Of a stretch of 64,000 nucleotides of DNA, positions 16,836 to 25,035 are shown one piece after another; within the stretch, counting starts at the first letter, position 1; each line of letters opens with the position of its first letter. Under the pieces are notes generated by a model that searched no databases, was not told the origin of the DNA, and saw only the letters and a list, made by a program, of their open reading frames with translations. The DNA is from Perlucidibaca piscinae DSM 21586. GTDB taxonomy: Bacteria; Pseudomonadota; Gammaproteobacteria; Pseudomonadales; Moraxellaceae. Location: the NCBI RefSeq assembly GCF_000420045.1, contig NZ_ATUE01000005.1, positions 620,001-684,000 on the forward strand, in the 5' to 3' direction. The position numbers were made by a program, and so were the translations under genes.

Positions 16836-17500
16836 CGCGACGTCGGCTCCTTGAGGGTCCCCGCCAGCCAGTCGGTGAGCGGAAAGGTCAGGTTGAAGTT
16901 CGTCCGCGTCATCTCCTCCGGCCGGTGATGCAGCTGGTGCAGCGCACGCAGGCGGCGCAGGCCGGGCAGCCGGCGATGCACGACATGGTCCTCGGGCAGG
17001 TGGTAGCTGAAATGCAGAGTCTCGTAGAGCAGATAGGTCGCGGTTACGCCCAGCACCCACAGCCAGCCGGCGTTGTCACCGGCCAGCCAGGCCAGCAGCC
17101 AGCCGCCCGGTGCCGCCACCAGGGCCAGCACGACGACGATCAGCCAGCCCGGGAACAGCACCACGCGCCAGTCACGCGGGCTGTCCCAGCACATGGCGTC
17201 GGCGGTGAAGAAGTGATGGTGGTCACCGGTGTGACGCTGGTGGAAAAGCCGCGCCGGCTTCCAGAGACGATGGCCGAGGCGGCGATGGATCAGGTATTCG
17301 CCGACATTGCCGGTGAGCAGGGCGAGCAGCAGCACCAGCCACTCCAGTGCCTGCACCTCGTGCAGCCGGGACGCCGCGAACAGCATGGCGGACACACCGA
17401 CTGCGGCGACCCAGAGCGCGTGCAGCGGGCCGGAATAGCGCGGCGAGATGCCGGCGCGGTAGCGTTCACGAAAGCGGGCAACACGGTCTGTCGGCAGCAT
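16832..17500 (-). CDS. Fatty-acid-hydroxylase/sterol-desaturase-like membrane protein
   Basis: Membrane di-iron-type protein of 222 residues. Histidine clusters characteristic of the fatty-acid-hydroxylase superfamily are present: HRRLGH, HQRHTGDHHHFF, HFSYHLPEDH and HQLHHRPEE, interleaved with about four hydrophobic spans. The family hydroxylates or desaturates lipids, carotenoids or sterols using O2; the substrate here is unknown. The ATG at 17500 gives MLPTDRVARFRERYRAG. The frame is open for a further 870 codons upstream, but this is antisense to the gene at 17930 and is not coding. First gene of a two-gene operon with the DUF486 protein. Confidence 0.8.
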   Translation of the reverse strand: MLPTDRVARFRERYRAGISPRYSGPLHALWVAAVGVSAMLFAASRLHEVQALEWLVLLLALLTGNVGEYLIHRRLGHRLWKPARLFHQRHTGDHHHFFTADAMCWDSPRDWRVVLFPGWLIVVVLALVAAPGGWLLAWLAGDNAGWLWVLGVTATYLLYETLHFSYHLPEDHVVHRRLPGLRRLRALHQLHHRPEEMTRTNFNLTFPLTDWLAGTLKEPTSR

Positions 17501-17561
17501 GGTGATGGCATCGGCAACAGGAGTATGCTGGCAGTGTAGCCACTGACCCGGGGAGATGACC

Positions 17562-17816
17562 ATGTCGCTGAACGATGCCGCCGAAAAGCTTGCGCTGCTG
17601 CGAGCCAACCTGCGCGACCAGGACCTGGACAGTGCGCATCGCGCACAGCTCGAGCGGGCCGTTGACGCCCTCGAAGCCGAGCTGGCGGCACATGCCGACG
17701 GATCCTCCTTCGAAGACCAGGTGCTGGCCTGGGAGGCCCGTTTCGCGGTCGAGCACCCGGTGCTTGCCAACGTGCTCTCCGATGCCGTGCGCAAGCTTTC
17801 CGCCATGGGCATCTGA
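17562..17816 (+). CDS. DUF4404 family small protein
   Basis: An 84-residue, mostly helical acidic protein resembling the DUF4404 family: an N-terminal helical hairpin rich in Leu, Asp and Arg (LALLRANLRDQDLDSAHRAQ) and a C-terminal AVEHPVLANVLSDAVRKLS, where HPVLA-N-L is the recognisable family signature. Two ATGs compete; 17562 is 6 bases from GGGGAG, whereas 17556 directly touches it, so 17562 is used. Function is unknown. It sits alone ahead of the CNB/CBS gene. Confidence 0.75.
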   Translation: MSLNDAAEKLALLRANLRDQDLDSAHRAQLERAVDALEAELAAHADGSSFEDQVLAWEARFAVEHPVLANVLSDAVRKLSAMGI

Positions 17817-17929
17817 GCGGAATCCGGCAGTCGCTTTGCACCCGGCACCCCTGACCTTGGTCTATGGCGCGTCACGGGGCGCGTCAGCCTGCTAGGCTGA
17901 AGCCTTCCGCAACGGCTCGGAGGCCTGTG

Positions 17930-19855
17930 ATGCCGCCCCCGGATACCCCTCCTCACCCTGAAGCTGCCGCCATGCACGAGCATGGTGACAGCCTGCGTCG
18001 TTTCCTGCGCGAGCACCCGCCCTTCGACCGCCTGCCGGATGCCGAACTGAACTTCCTGCTGCGCCAGGGGCGTCTGGTCTATTACCCGGCTGGCAGCACC
18101 CTGCTCAGCCCCGAGGGCGGACCGGTACAGCAGTTCTTCGTGGTCCAGCAGGGGCGGGTGCAGGGCCTTCGTCGCGATCAGGGCCTGACCCAGACCCGCT
18201 TCGAGATCGGTGTCGGCGAGTGCTTCCCGCTCGCCGCCCTGGTTGGCGAGCGCGCCACCCGCACCGAGCACGTGGCCGCCGAGGACTGCTTCTGCCTGGT
18301 CTGGACGCGGGATGACTTCGCCCGTCTGGTGCAGGAGTCCGAGCCGTTCCGCGAGTTCGCCCTGGGTGGTGTCAGCGGCCTCCTGGCCGAGGTCAACCGG
18401 CAGATGCAGCAGCGTGTGGCTGGCCAGCTGGGCAGCGATTTTTCCATGGCGCAGCCGGTCGGCAGCCTGCTCTCGCGCCAGCCCGTGCATGTCGTCCCGG
18501 AGACCGTCATGGCCGAGGTCATGCAGCGTCTCGACCATGAGCAGGTCAGCAGCATCGTCATCGTCGATGCCGGGCAGCGACCGCTGGGCATCTTCACGCT
18601 GCGTGATCTGCGCCGGCGACTGGCGCGCGAGGGCTGGCAGCCGCAGCGGCCGGTAGCGGAATGGATGACGCCGGCGCCGGTCAGCGTCGCCCATGACATG
18701 CCGGTGTTCCAGGCTGCGCTGGTGATGGCCGAGCACGGCATCACCCATGTCGTGGTCTGCCAGCATGGCCGGCTTGCCGGCGTACTGTCCGAGCGCGACC
18801 TGTTCCAGCTGCAGCGTCTCAACCTGGTGACGCTGGCACGCGGCATTCGCCAGGCCGGTTCCGTGGCGGCCCTGCAGTCCTCGCGTGCCGCACTCGCGCA
18901 GCTGGTCGATCAGCTGCTGGCGCGTGGTGCCTCCGCCACCCAGATCACCCAGCTGGTGGCGCGCCTGAGTGACCAGCTGGTGCAGCGCGTCATGACCCTG
19001 GTCAGCCAGGCGCATGGCGAACCCCCGGTCCCGGTGACCTGGCTGTGCTTCGGCAGCGAGGCGCGCGAAGAGCAGACCCTGCACACCGACCAGGACAACG
19101 GTCTCTGGTTCGTGGCGGCGCCGGGCCAGGCAGAGGCTCTGCGCGAGCGTCTTCTGCCCTGGGCGACAGCGGTCAACGAGGCCCTGGACACGCTGGGGCT
19201 GAGCTGGTGCGCTGGCGGCATCATGGCCGGGCAGCCGGCATGCTGCCTGAGTGCCGCCGAGTGGCGGCAGCGTTTCTTCGACCTGATCCGCAACCCGACG
19301 CCGACGGCACTGCTCGACGCCGTGATCTTCTTCGATCTGCGTGCCGTGCAGGGCGACGGCGATGCCATCGAGCGCCTGCGCGAGGACCTGCTTGACTGGG
19401 CCGGTGGCAGCGACCTGTTCCTGCGCCTGCTCAGCGAGCAGGCCTTGCGCCGCCGGCCCCCGCTGGGGCGTCTGCGCGACTTCCGCCTGAGCAAGGGTGG
19501 CGAGCATCCGCACACCCTGGACATCAAGCTTGACGGCCTCGCGCCTCTGGTCGATGCCGCCCGCGTGCTGGCCCTGCGTTACGGCATCCGCGCCGTATCG
19601 ACACAGGCCCGTCTGCAGCAGCTGGCTGACGCCGGGGCCCTGCGCGATGTCGACGCCGAGGCCTGGATCGAGTCCTTTCAGCACCTGCAGCTGCTGCGGC
19701 TGCAGCATCATCAGGAGCAGCGTCGTGCCGGTGAACCGCTCAGCAACCGTATCGATCCGGACCGGCTCAATCCGCTGGACCGGCGCATCCTGCGCGAGTG
19801 CCTGCGTCAGGTCGAACGCCTGCAGCAGGACGTCGCCCTGAGGGCCGGCCTGTGA
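17930..19855 (+). CDS. CNB-CBS-DUF294 signalling protein (nucleotidyltransferase-like)
   Basis: Cytoplasmic protein of 641 residues with a cyclic-nucleotide-binding-like domain (about 20-140; LPDAELNFLLRQGRLVYYPAGS), a pair of CBS domains (about 165-300; GIFTLRDLRR, AGVLSERDLFQL) and a DUF294 nucleotidyltransferase-like region (about 365-500) with GSEAREEQTLHTDQDNGL, containing the G-S ... D-x-D pattern of GlnD-like enzymes, then a C-terminal helical domain. Such proteins are thought to transfer or sense nucleotides; no substrate is established. The ATG at 17930 has GGAGG 6 bp upstream. It is followed 43 bp later by a DnaQ-like exonuclease, a pairing common in related genomes. Confidence 0.85.
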   Translation: MPPPDTPPHPEAAAMHEHGDSLRRFLREHPPFDRLPDAELNFLLRQGRLVYYPAGSTLLSPEGGPVQQFFVVQQGRVQGLRRDQGLTQTRFEIGVGECFPLAALVGERATRTEHVAAEDCFCLVWTRDDFARLVQESEPFREFALGGVSGLLAEVNRQMQQRVAGQLGSDFSMAQPVGSLLSRQPVHVVPETVMAEVMQRLDHEQVSSIVIVDAGQRPLGIFTLRDLRRRLAREGWQPQRPVAEWMTPAPVSVAHDMPVFQAALVMAEHGITHVVVCQHGRLAGVLSERDLFQLQRLNLVTLARGIRQAGSVAALQSSRAALAQLVDQLLARGASATQITQLVARLSDQLVQRVMTLVSQAHGEPPVPVTWLCFGSEAREEQTLHTDQDNGLWFVAAPGQAEALRERLLPWATAVNEALDTLGLSWCAGGIMAGQPACCLSAAEWRQRFFDLIRNPTPTALLDAVIFFDLRAVQGDGDAIERLREDLLDWAGGSDLFLRLLSEQALRRRPPLGRLRDFRLSKGGEHPHTLDIKLDGLAPLVDAARVLALRYGIRAVSTQARLQQLADAGALRDVDAEAWIESFQHLQLLRLQHHQEQRRAGEPLSNRIDPDRLNPLDRRILRECLRQVERLQQDVALRAGL

Positions 19856-19898
19856 CCTGGCGCGACCCGGCGCGGTGGTGCGCTGCACGGGCAGGGGC

Positions 19899-20588
19899 AT
19901 GAGCCTGTTCGACTGGCTGCGCCCCCTGTACCGGCCGTTGCCGGCGTGGTGGCCAGTGCGCGCTGCACTCGATGATCGTGCGCTGCTGAGCGATCGCTGG
20001 GTGATCCTCGATACCGAAACCTCGGGCCTGCAGCCTGCCCGTGACCGCCTGCTGTCACTCGCTGCGGTGACGCTGTCCCAGGCCTCTCTGCCGCTGGCGC
20101 AGCAGTGGTATGCCACGCTCGATCATCAGGATGCGGCACTGCCTGCCGGGAATGTGCTGATTCACCGGCTCACGCCGGGCCTGCTGGCTGGCGGCATGCC
20201 GGTGACGGAGGGGCTGGAGACACTGGCGCGCTTTGTCGGCGATGCGCCGGTGCTTGCCTTCCATCATGGTCATGACCGCAGCTTTCTGCGCTCGGCGCTG
20301 CTGCGTGCAGGCTATCCCGAGCTGCCGTGGCGCTGGTGGGAGGTTGGCGATGTGCTGACGCTGGCCTGGCCCGATCTGGCGCCACGTTCGAAAACGCTCG
20401 ATGACTGGCTGACGGCCTTGCAGGTGCGTGTCGACGAACGTCATCACGCGCTGGAGGATGCCCGCGCGACTGCACTTCTGCTGCTGAAGGCCCTGCCCAG
20501 GCTGGCTGAGCAGGGCATCAACACGCGCCAGCAGCTGGCGCAGGCGATCGGTCACCTGCGCCGGCTGCGACGCTGGCGCGCGAGCTGA
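19899..20588 (+). CDS. DnaQ-like 3'-5' exonuclease
   Basis: Exonuclease of the DEDD superfamily, related to the epsilon subunit of DNA polymerase III, 229 residues. Exo I reads VILDTETSGLQPARDRLLS, Exo II includes VLAFHHGHDRSFLRSAL, and Exo III is HHALEDARATALLLL; the His in the last makes it a DEDDh enzyme. I take the ATG at 19899 (MSLFDWLRPL) over an upstream GTG. It follows the CNB-CBS-DUF294 gene on the same strand. The combination is reminiscent of nucleotide-dependent regulation of a nuclease, but that is inference. Confidence 0.85.
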   Translation: MSLFDWLRPLYRPLPAWWPVRAALDDRALLSDRWVILDTETSGLQPARDRLLSLAAVTLSQASLPLAQQWYATLDHQDAALPAGNVLIHRLTPGLLAGGMPVTEGLETLARFVGDAPVLAFHHGHDRSFLRSALLRAGYPELPWRWWEVGDVLTLAWPDLAPRSKTLDDWLTALQVRVDERHHALEDARATALLLLKALPRLAEQGINTRQQLAQAIGHLRRLRRWRAS

Positions 20589-20594
20589 GCCGGC

Positions 20595-21803
20595 TCAGAG
20601 GCCGGCGGCGGCACGCAGGTCGGCAGCCTTGTCGGTACGCTCCCAGGTGAAGCTGGTGAAGGTGTCGACCTCGCCGGTGAGCGGGTTCTTCACCGACAGC
20701 GTTTCCGGGGTGCGGCCGAAATGGCCGTAGGCCGCGGTCTTGCGGTACATCGGGTGGAGCAGATCGAGCATCTTCGTGATCGCGTACGGGCGCAGGTCGA
20801 AGACCTCGCGCACGAGCTGGATGATGCGCTCGTCGCTGATCTTGCCGGTGCCGAAGGTGTTGATCGACACCGAGGTCGGCTGCGCCACGCCGATGGCGTA
20901 GGAGACCTGGATCTCGCAGCGGTCGGCGAGGCCGGCGGCGACGATGTTCTTGGCCACGTAGCGGCCGGCGTAGGCCGCCGAGCGGTCAACCTTGGACGGG
21001 TCTTTGCCGGAGAAGGCGCCGCCGCCGTGACGGGCCATGCCGCCGTAGCTGTCGACGATGATCTTGCGGCCGGTCAGGCCGCAGTCGCCGACCGGACCGC
21101 CGATGACGAAGTTGCCGGTCGGGTTGATGTGGAACTGGGTGCCGCTGTGCAGCCATTCAGCCGGCAGCACCTGCTTGATGATCAGTTCCATGACGCCTTC
21201 GCGCAGGTCGGCCAGGCTGACTTCCGGGTTGTGCTGGGTTGACAGCACCACGGCATCCACGGCTACCGGCTTGCCGTTCTCGTAGCGGAAGGTGACCTGC
21301 GACTTGGCATCCGGACGCAGCCAGGGCAGCAGGCCCGACTTGCGGGCCTCGGCCTGGCGCTCGACGAGGCGGTGCGAGTAGGTGATCGGGGCCGGCATCA
21401 GCACGTCGGTCTCGTTGCTGGCGTAGCCGAACATCAGGCCCTGGTCGCCGGCACCCTGGTCTTCCGGCTTGCTGCGGTCAACGCCCTGGGCGATGTCCGG
21501 CGACTGCTTGCCGATGATGTTGATGATGCCGCAGGTGGCGCCGTCGAAGCCGACGCTGGAGCTGGTGTAGCCGATGTCGTTGATGACGCCGCGCACCAGG
21601 TCCTCGAGATCGACCCAGGCGCTGGTGGTGACTTCGCCGGCGACGATGGCGACGCCGGTCTTCACCAGCGTCTCGCAGGCCACGCGGGCATGCTTGTCCT
21701 GGGTGATGATGGCGTCGAGAACGGCATCGGAGATCTGGTCGGCAATCTTGTCCGGGTGGCCTTCCGACACGGATTCGGAAGTGAAGATGCTGTATTCGCT
21801 CAT
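20595..21803 (-). CDS. metK: S-adenosylmethionine synthetase MetK
   Basis: Makes SAM from methionine and ATP. The 402 residues carry FTSESVSEGHPDKIADQISD at the N-terminus (the His contacts ATP phosphates), GAGDQGLMFGYA, the P-loop-like GGGAFSGKDPSKVDRSAAY and the C-terminal YGHFGR. Length and motifs are complete. Its ATG overlaps the stop of the upstream sahR gene (ATGA), so sahR-metK form one operon whose promoter carries a SahR-type operator. Confidence 0.97.
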   Translation of the reverse strand: MSEYSIFTSESVSEGHPDKIADQISDAVLDAIITQDKHARVACETLVKTGVAIVAGEVTTSAWVDLEDLVRGVINDIGYTSSSVGFDGATCGIINIIGKQSPDIAQGVDRSKPEDQGAGDQGLMFGYASNETDVLMPAPITYSHRLVERQAEARKSGLLPWLRPDAKSQVTFRYENGKPVAVDAVVLSTQHNPEVSLADLREGVMELIIKQVLPAEWLHSGTQFHINPTGNFVIGGPVGDCGLTGRKIIVDSYGGMARHGGGAFSGKDPSKVDRSAAYAGRYVAKNIVAAGLADRCEIQVSYAIGVAQPTSVSINTFGTGKISDERIIQLVREVFDLRPYAITKMLDLLHPMYRKTAAYGHFGRTPETLSVKNPLTGEVDTFTSFTWERTDKAADLRAAAGL

Positions 21804-22816
21804 GGGTCGGTCCTGTCAGTCAGCAATAAGAAGTCGGGTGTGGTCGGAGTGGCGCCAGCCGGGCGCTGGAATTCACGCAGCTGCAGCCGGAAGCCGTTGC
21901 GCTGCGCCAGATACTCTTCGCGGACGGAAACCAGGCCGGCACGCGCAGCCCAGTCGGTCAGCTGGTCGGGGGCGAAGCCCGGCCAGACGTCACCACAGAT
22001 CTCGCGTGCCTTCTCGCCCTGGCTGTGTTCGCAGAGCTCGGTGAGCAGAAAGCTGCCGCCGGGTGCGAGCAGGGCTGCGACATCGGCGATCACGGCCTCC
22101 GGGCGCGGGGTATGGTGCAGCACCATGTTCATCACCACGGCATCGGCAGCGGGCAGGCCCAGGCTGCGCGCGTCAGCGGTGTCGCCGGTGACGAAGCGGA
22201 CACTGCCGACACCGCCGGCCTCGCTGCGCTGGCGCGCCTTGGCCAGCATCTCGGCACTGATGTCGAGTGCGATCACGGTGGGTGCCAGACGGGCGAAGTC
22301 GACCAGCAATTCGCCGTCACCCGGCCCGATCTCGAGAATCACCTGCGCGGGTGCCAGCTGGCTCAGGCGTTCGAGCACGCGCGGGCCGTAGTCGGCGAGG
22401 CGGGCGATCAGATCCTGGTGCTGGCGGTAGCTCTGGCTGTGTTCGGCAAAGAAGCGGCGACTGGCCTCGGCGCGAGCGGCCTGCACGATCTCCAGCCGCT
22501 CACGCAGCTGCGGGTCAGTGGCGGTGTCGTCGATGGCGGCGAACAGCTCGGCCAGCAGCGGGCTGTCCGCGACCGCGCGGCGGTAATAAAGGTTGGTGCC
22601 CTCGCGCCGGTGCGCCACCAGTCCTGCTTCGGACAGGATTTTCAGATGGTGGCTCATTGACGGTTGCTTGATGTCGAACAGCTGGCACAGCTCGAGCACG
22701 CCGAAGGAGTCGCGCGCCAGTGCACGCAGCACGCCCAGGCGCAGGCTGTCACCTGCTGCCCAGGTCAGGGCGGCAAGGTGTTCGAGGGTGCGACTGGCGG
22801 GCTGCTGACTGTTCAT
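21800..22816 (-). CDS. sahR: SahR: ArsR-type regulator fused to a methyltransferase-like domain
   Basis: Transcription factor of 338 residues. Residues 1-95 are an ArsR winged helix (DIKQPSMSHHLKILSEAGLVAHRREGTN); residues about 150-330 form a class I SAM-methyltransferase fold with motif I ILEIGPGDGELL and VVMNMVLHHTPRPE. This architecture next to metK is that of SahR, which uses the methyltransferase-like domain to sense SAH and control SAM-cycle genes. The gene begins the sahR-metK operon. The predicted start of transcription nearly coincides with the ATG, so the message may be leaderless. Whether the domain still methylates anything is unknown. Confidence 0.88.
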   Translation of the reverse strand: MNSQQPASRTLEHLAALTWAAGDSLRLGVLRALARDSFGVLELCQLFDIKQPSMSHHLKILSEAGLVAHRREGTNLYYRRAVADSPLLAELFAAIDDTATDPQLRERLEIVQAARAEASRRFFAEHSQSYRQHQDLIARLADYGPRVLERLSQLAPAQVILEIGPGDGELLVDFARLAPTVIALDISAEMLAKARQRSEAGGVGSVRFVTGDTADARSLGLPAADAVVMNMVLHHTPRPEAVIADVAALLAPGGSFLLTELCEHSQGEKAREICGDVWPGFAPDQLTDWAARAGLVSVREEYLAQRNGFRLQLREFQRPAGATPTTPDFLLLTDRTDP

Positions 22817-22822
22817 CCACGC

Positions 22823-22831
22823 ACTGTAGCA
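22823..22831 (-). promoter_or_regulatory. Extended -10 promoter of sahR-metK
   Basis: On the minus strand a TGC directly precedes TACAGT (22828-22823), an extended -10 element. Transcription would start about 7 bases later, at or next to the ATG at 22816, leaving no room for a ribosome-binding site. Confidence 0.5.
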
Positions 22832-22853
22832 AATATCAAAAGTTATGAATATA
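22832..22853. promoter_or_regulatory. Probable SahR operator at sahR-metK / tkt
   Basis: AATATC, 10 bp, then AATATA; 17 of 22 bases equal the ahcY site at 15603-15624. It lies just upstream of the sahR -10, where a bound repressor would block polymerase, so SahR probably represses its own operon. It also lies 142 bp upstream of the divergent tkt gene. Confidence 0.6.
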
Positions 22854-22994
22854 GAAAAGTGTTGATGGAGTTTTCGGGCGCCGCCGTGTTGCCGGAACGG
22901 GTTTTGTTTGCCCCCGATCGCCGGAATCGGTGAAAATTACGCCTTTGCCGGCGCTCACGCCGCCGGTTGGCCGTTTTCCCACTGGAGCCCCTGC

Positions 22995-24995
22995 ATGCCT
23001 GCGCAGCCCCTGAACCAACGCCACTACGCCAATGCCATCCGCGCGCTTGCCATGGATGCCGTGCAGAAGGCCAACTCGGGGCACCCCGGCGCACCCATGG
23101 GCATGGCCGACATTGCCGAGGTGCTGTGGCGCCAGTTCCTGCGCTTCAATCCGCGCAACCCGGCCTGGGCCAACCGCGACCGCTTCGTGCTCTCCAACGG
23201 ACACGGCTCCATGCTGCAATACGCCTTGCTGCACCTGAGCGGCTACGAGCTCTCGCTGGATGATCTCAAGGCCTTCCGCCAGCTCCACAGCAAGACCCCC
23301 GGTCACCCGGAATACGGTTACGCGCCGGGCGTCGAGACCACCACCGGCCCGCTCGGCCAGGGCATTGCCAATGCCATCGGCATGGCGCTCGCCGAAAAGA
23401 CCCTCGCTGCCCAGTTCAACCGTGACGGCTTCCCGGTGGTCGATCACTTCACCTACTGCTTCCTTGGTGACGGCTGCCTGATGGAAGGCATCTCGCACGA
23501 GGTCTGCTCGCTGGCCGGCACGCTGGGCCTGGGCAAGCTCATCGCCTACTACGACGACAACGGCATCTCCATCGACGGCGAAGTCGAAGGCTGGTTCACC
23601 GACGACACCGTGCAGCGCTTCCAGTCCTACGGCTGGCAGGTCATCGGCCCCATCGACGGTCACGACAGCGATGCCATCCGCACCGCCACGCTGGAGGCCC
23701 AGGCCGACGGCGCGCGCCCGACCCTGATCATCTGCAAGACCGTGATCGGCGCCGGCTCGCCCAACAAGCAGGGCAAGGAAGACTGCCACGGCGCCCCGCT
23801 GGGCGACGCCGAGATCGCGCTCACTCGCGAGGCCCTGGGCTGGCCGCACGGCCCGTTCGAGATCCCGCAGGAGATCTACGACGCCTGGGACGGCCGCGCC
23901 AAGGGCGAAGCCCTGGAGCTGAACTGGGACGGCCTCTGGCAAGCCTATGCCAAGGCCCATCCGGAGCTGGCAGCCGAGCTGCAGCGTCGTCTCGCCGGTG
24001 ACCTGCCCGCCGACTTCAGCGCCAACGCGGATGCGTGGATCGCTGCCTGCGACGCCAAGGCCGAAACCATCGCCTCGCGCAAGGCCTCGCAGAACACCCT
24101 GAACGCCTTCGGCCCGCTGCTGCCCGAACTGCTCGGCGGTTCCGCCGACCTCGCCGGCTCCAACCTGACCCTGTGGAAGGGCTGCCACGGCGTCCAGGAC
24201 CATGCTGACGGCAACTACGTGTTCTACGGCGTGCGCGAGTTCGGCATGAGCGCGATCATGAACGGTGTCGCCCTGCATGGCGGTTTCGTGCCCTATGGCG
24301 CGACCTTCCTGATGTTCATGGAATATGCCCGCAATGCCGTGCGCATGGCCGCGCTCATGAAGCAGCGCGTCATCCACGTCTACACCCACGACTCCATCGG
24401 CCTCGGCGAAGACGGCCCGACCCACCAGCCGGTCGAGCAGCTCGCCAGCCTGCGCCAGACCCCCAACCTGGCGTCCTGGCGCCCGGCCGACACGGTTGAG
24501 TCCGCCGTCGCCTGGCGTGAAGCCCTGCTGCGCAAGGACGGTCCGACTGCGCTGGTGTTCTCGCGCCAGAACCTGCCGCACCAGACCCGCACGGCACAGC
24601 AGATCGCCGACATCGCGCGTGGCGGCTACGTGCTGCGTGATGCCGCCAAGGTCGATGTCATCCTCATTTCCGCCGGCTCCGAGATCAGCGTGGCCCAGGC
24701 TGCCGCCGACCAGCTCGCCGCCAGCGGCTTGGGCGTGCGCGTGGTGTCGATGCCGTCGCCCGACACCTTCCTCAAGCAGGATGCCGCCTACCGCGAGCAG
24801 GTGCTGCCGTCGGCCGTGCGCAAGCGCGTCGCCGTCGAGGCCTCCATCACTGATTACTGGTACCGCTTTACCGGTCTCGATGGTGCCGTGATCGGCATGA
24901 CCACCTACGGTGAGTCTGCCCCAGCGGGCGCGCTCTACACGCACTTCGGCATCACCGCCGAGGCGGTGGTCGCGGCCGTGCAGGGGCTGGCCTGA
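22995..24995 (+). CDS. tkt: Transketolase
   Basis: Thiamine-diphosphate enzyme of the pentose phosphate pathway, 666 residues. Motifs: AIRALAMDAVQKANSGHPGAP, the TPP-binding GDGCLMEGISHE ... YYDDNGISIDG, and in the pyrimidine domain HDSIGLGEDGPTHQPVEQLA. The start MPAQPLNQ follows a GGAG-containing stretch; the upstream frame carries no homology. First of the cluster tkt-epd-pgk-fba and divergent from sahR-metK, as in Pseudomonas. Confidence 0.96.
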   Translation: MPAQPLNQRHYANAIRALAMDAVQKANSGHPGAPMGMADIAEVLWRQFLRFNPRNPAWANRDRFVLSNGHGSMLQYALLHLSGYELSLDDLKAFRQLHSKTPGHPEYGYAPGVETTTGPLGQGIANAIGMALAEKTLAAQFNRDGFPVVDHFTYCFLGDGCLMEGISHEVCSLAGTLGLGKLIAYYDDNGISIDGEVEGWFTDDTVQRFQSYGWQVIGPIDGHDSDAIRTATLEAQADGARPTLIICKTVIGAGSPNKQGKEDCHGAPLGDAEIALTREALGWPHGPFEIPQEIYDAWDGRAKGEALELNWDGLWQAYAKAHPELAAELQRRLAGDLPADFSANADAWIAACDAKAETIASRKASQNTLNAFGPLLPELLGGSADLAGSNLTLWKGCHGVQDHADGNYVFYGVREFGMSAIMNGVALHGGFVPYGATFLMFMEYARNAVRMAALMKQRVIHVYTHDSIGLGEDGPTHQPVEQLASLRQTPNLASWRPADTVESAVAWREALLRKDGPTALVFSRQNLPHQTRTAQQIADIARGGYVLRDAAKVDVILISAGSEISVAQAAADQLAASGLGVRVVSMPSPDTFLKQDAAYREQVLPSAVRKRVAVEASITDYWYRFTGLDGAVIGMTTYGESAPAGALYTHFGITAEAVVAAVQGLA

Positions 24996-25035
24996 GCCGG
25001 TCCCGGAGCGGCGTCAGGGGGCCTCGGAGATGACC

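Noticed and set aside
16832..20116. Open frame of 1094 codons on the minus strand
   Set aside because: Only the part from 17500 to 16832 has family motifs (histidine clusters). The rest is antisense to the CNB-CBS gene and is a GC-rich shadow frame.
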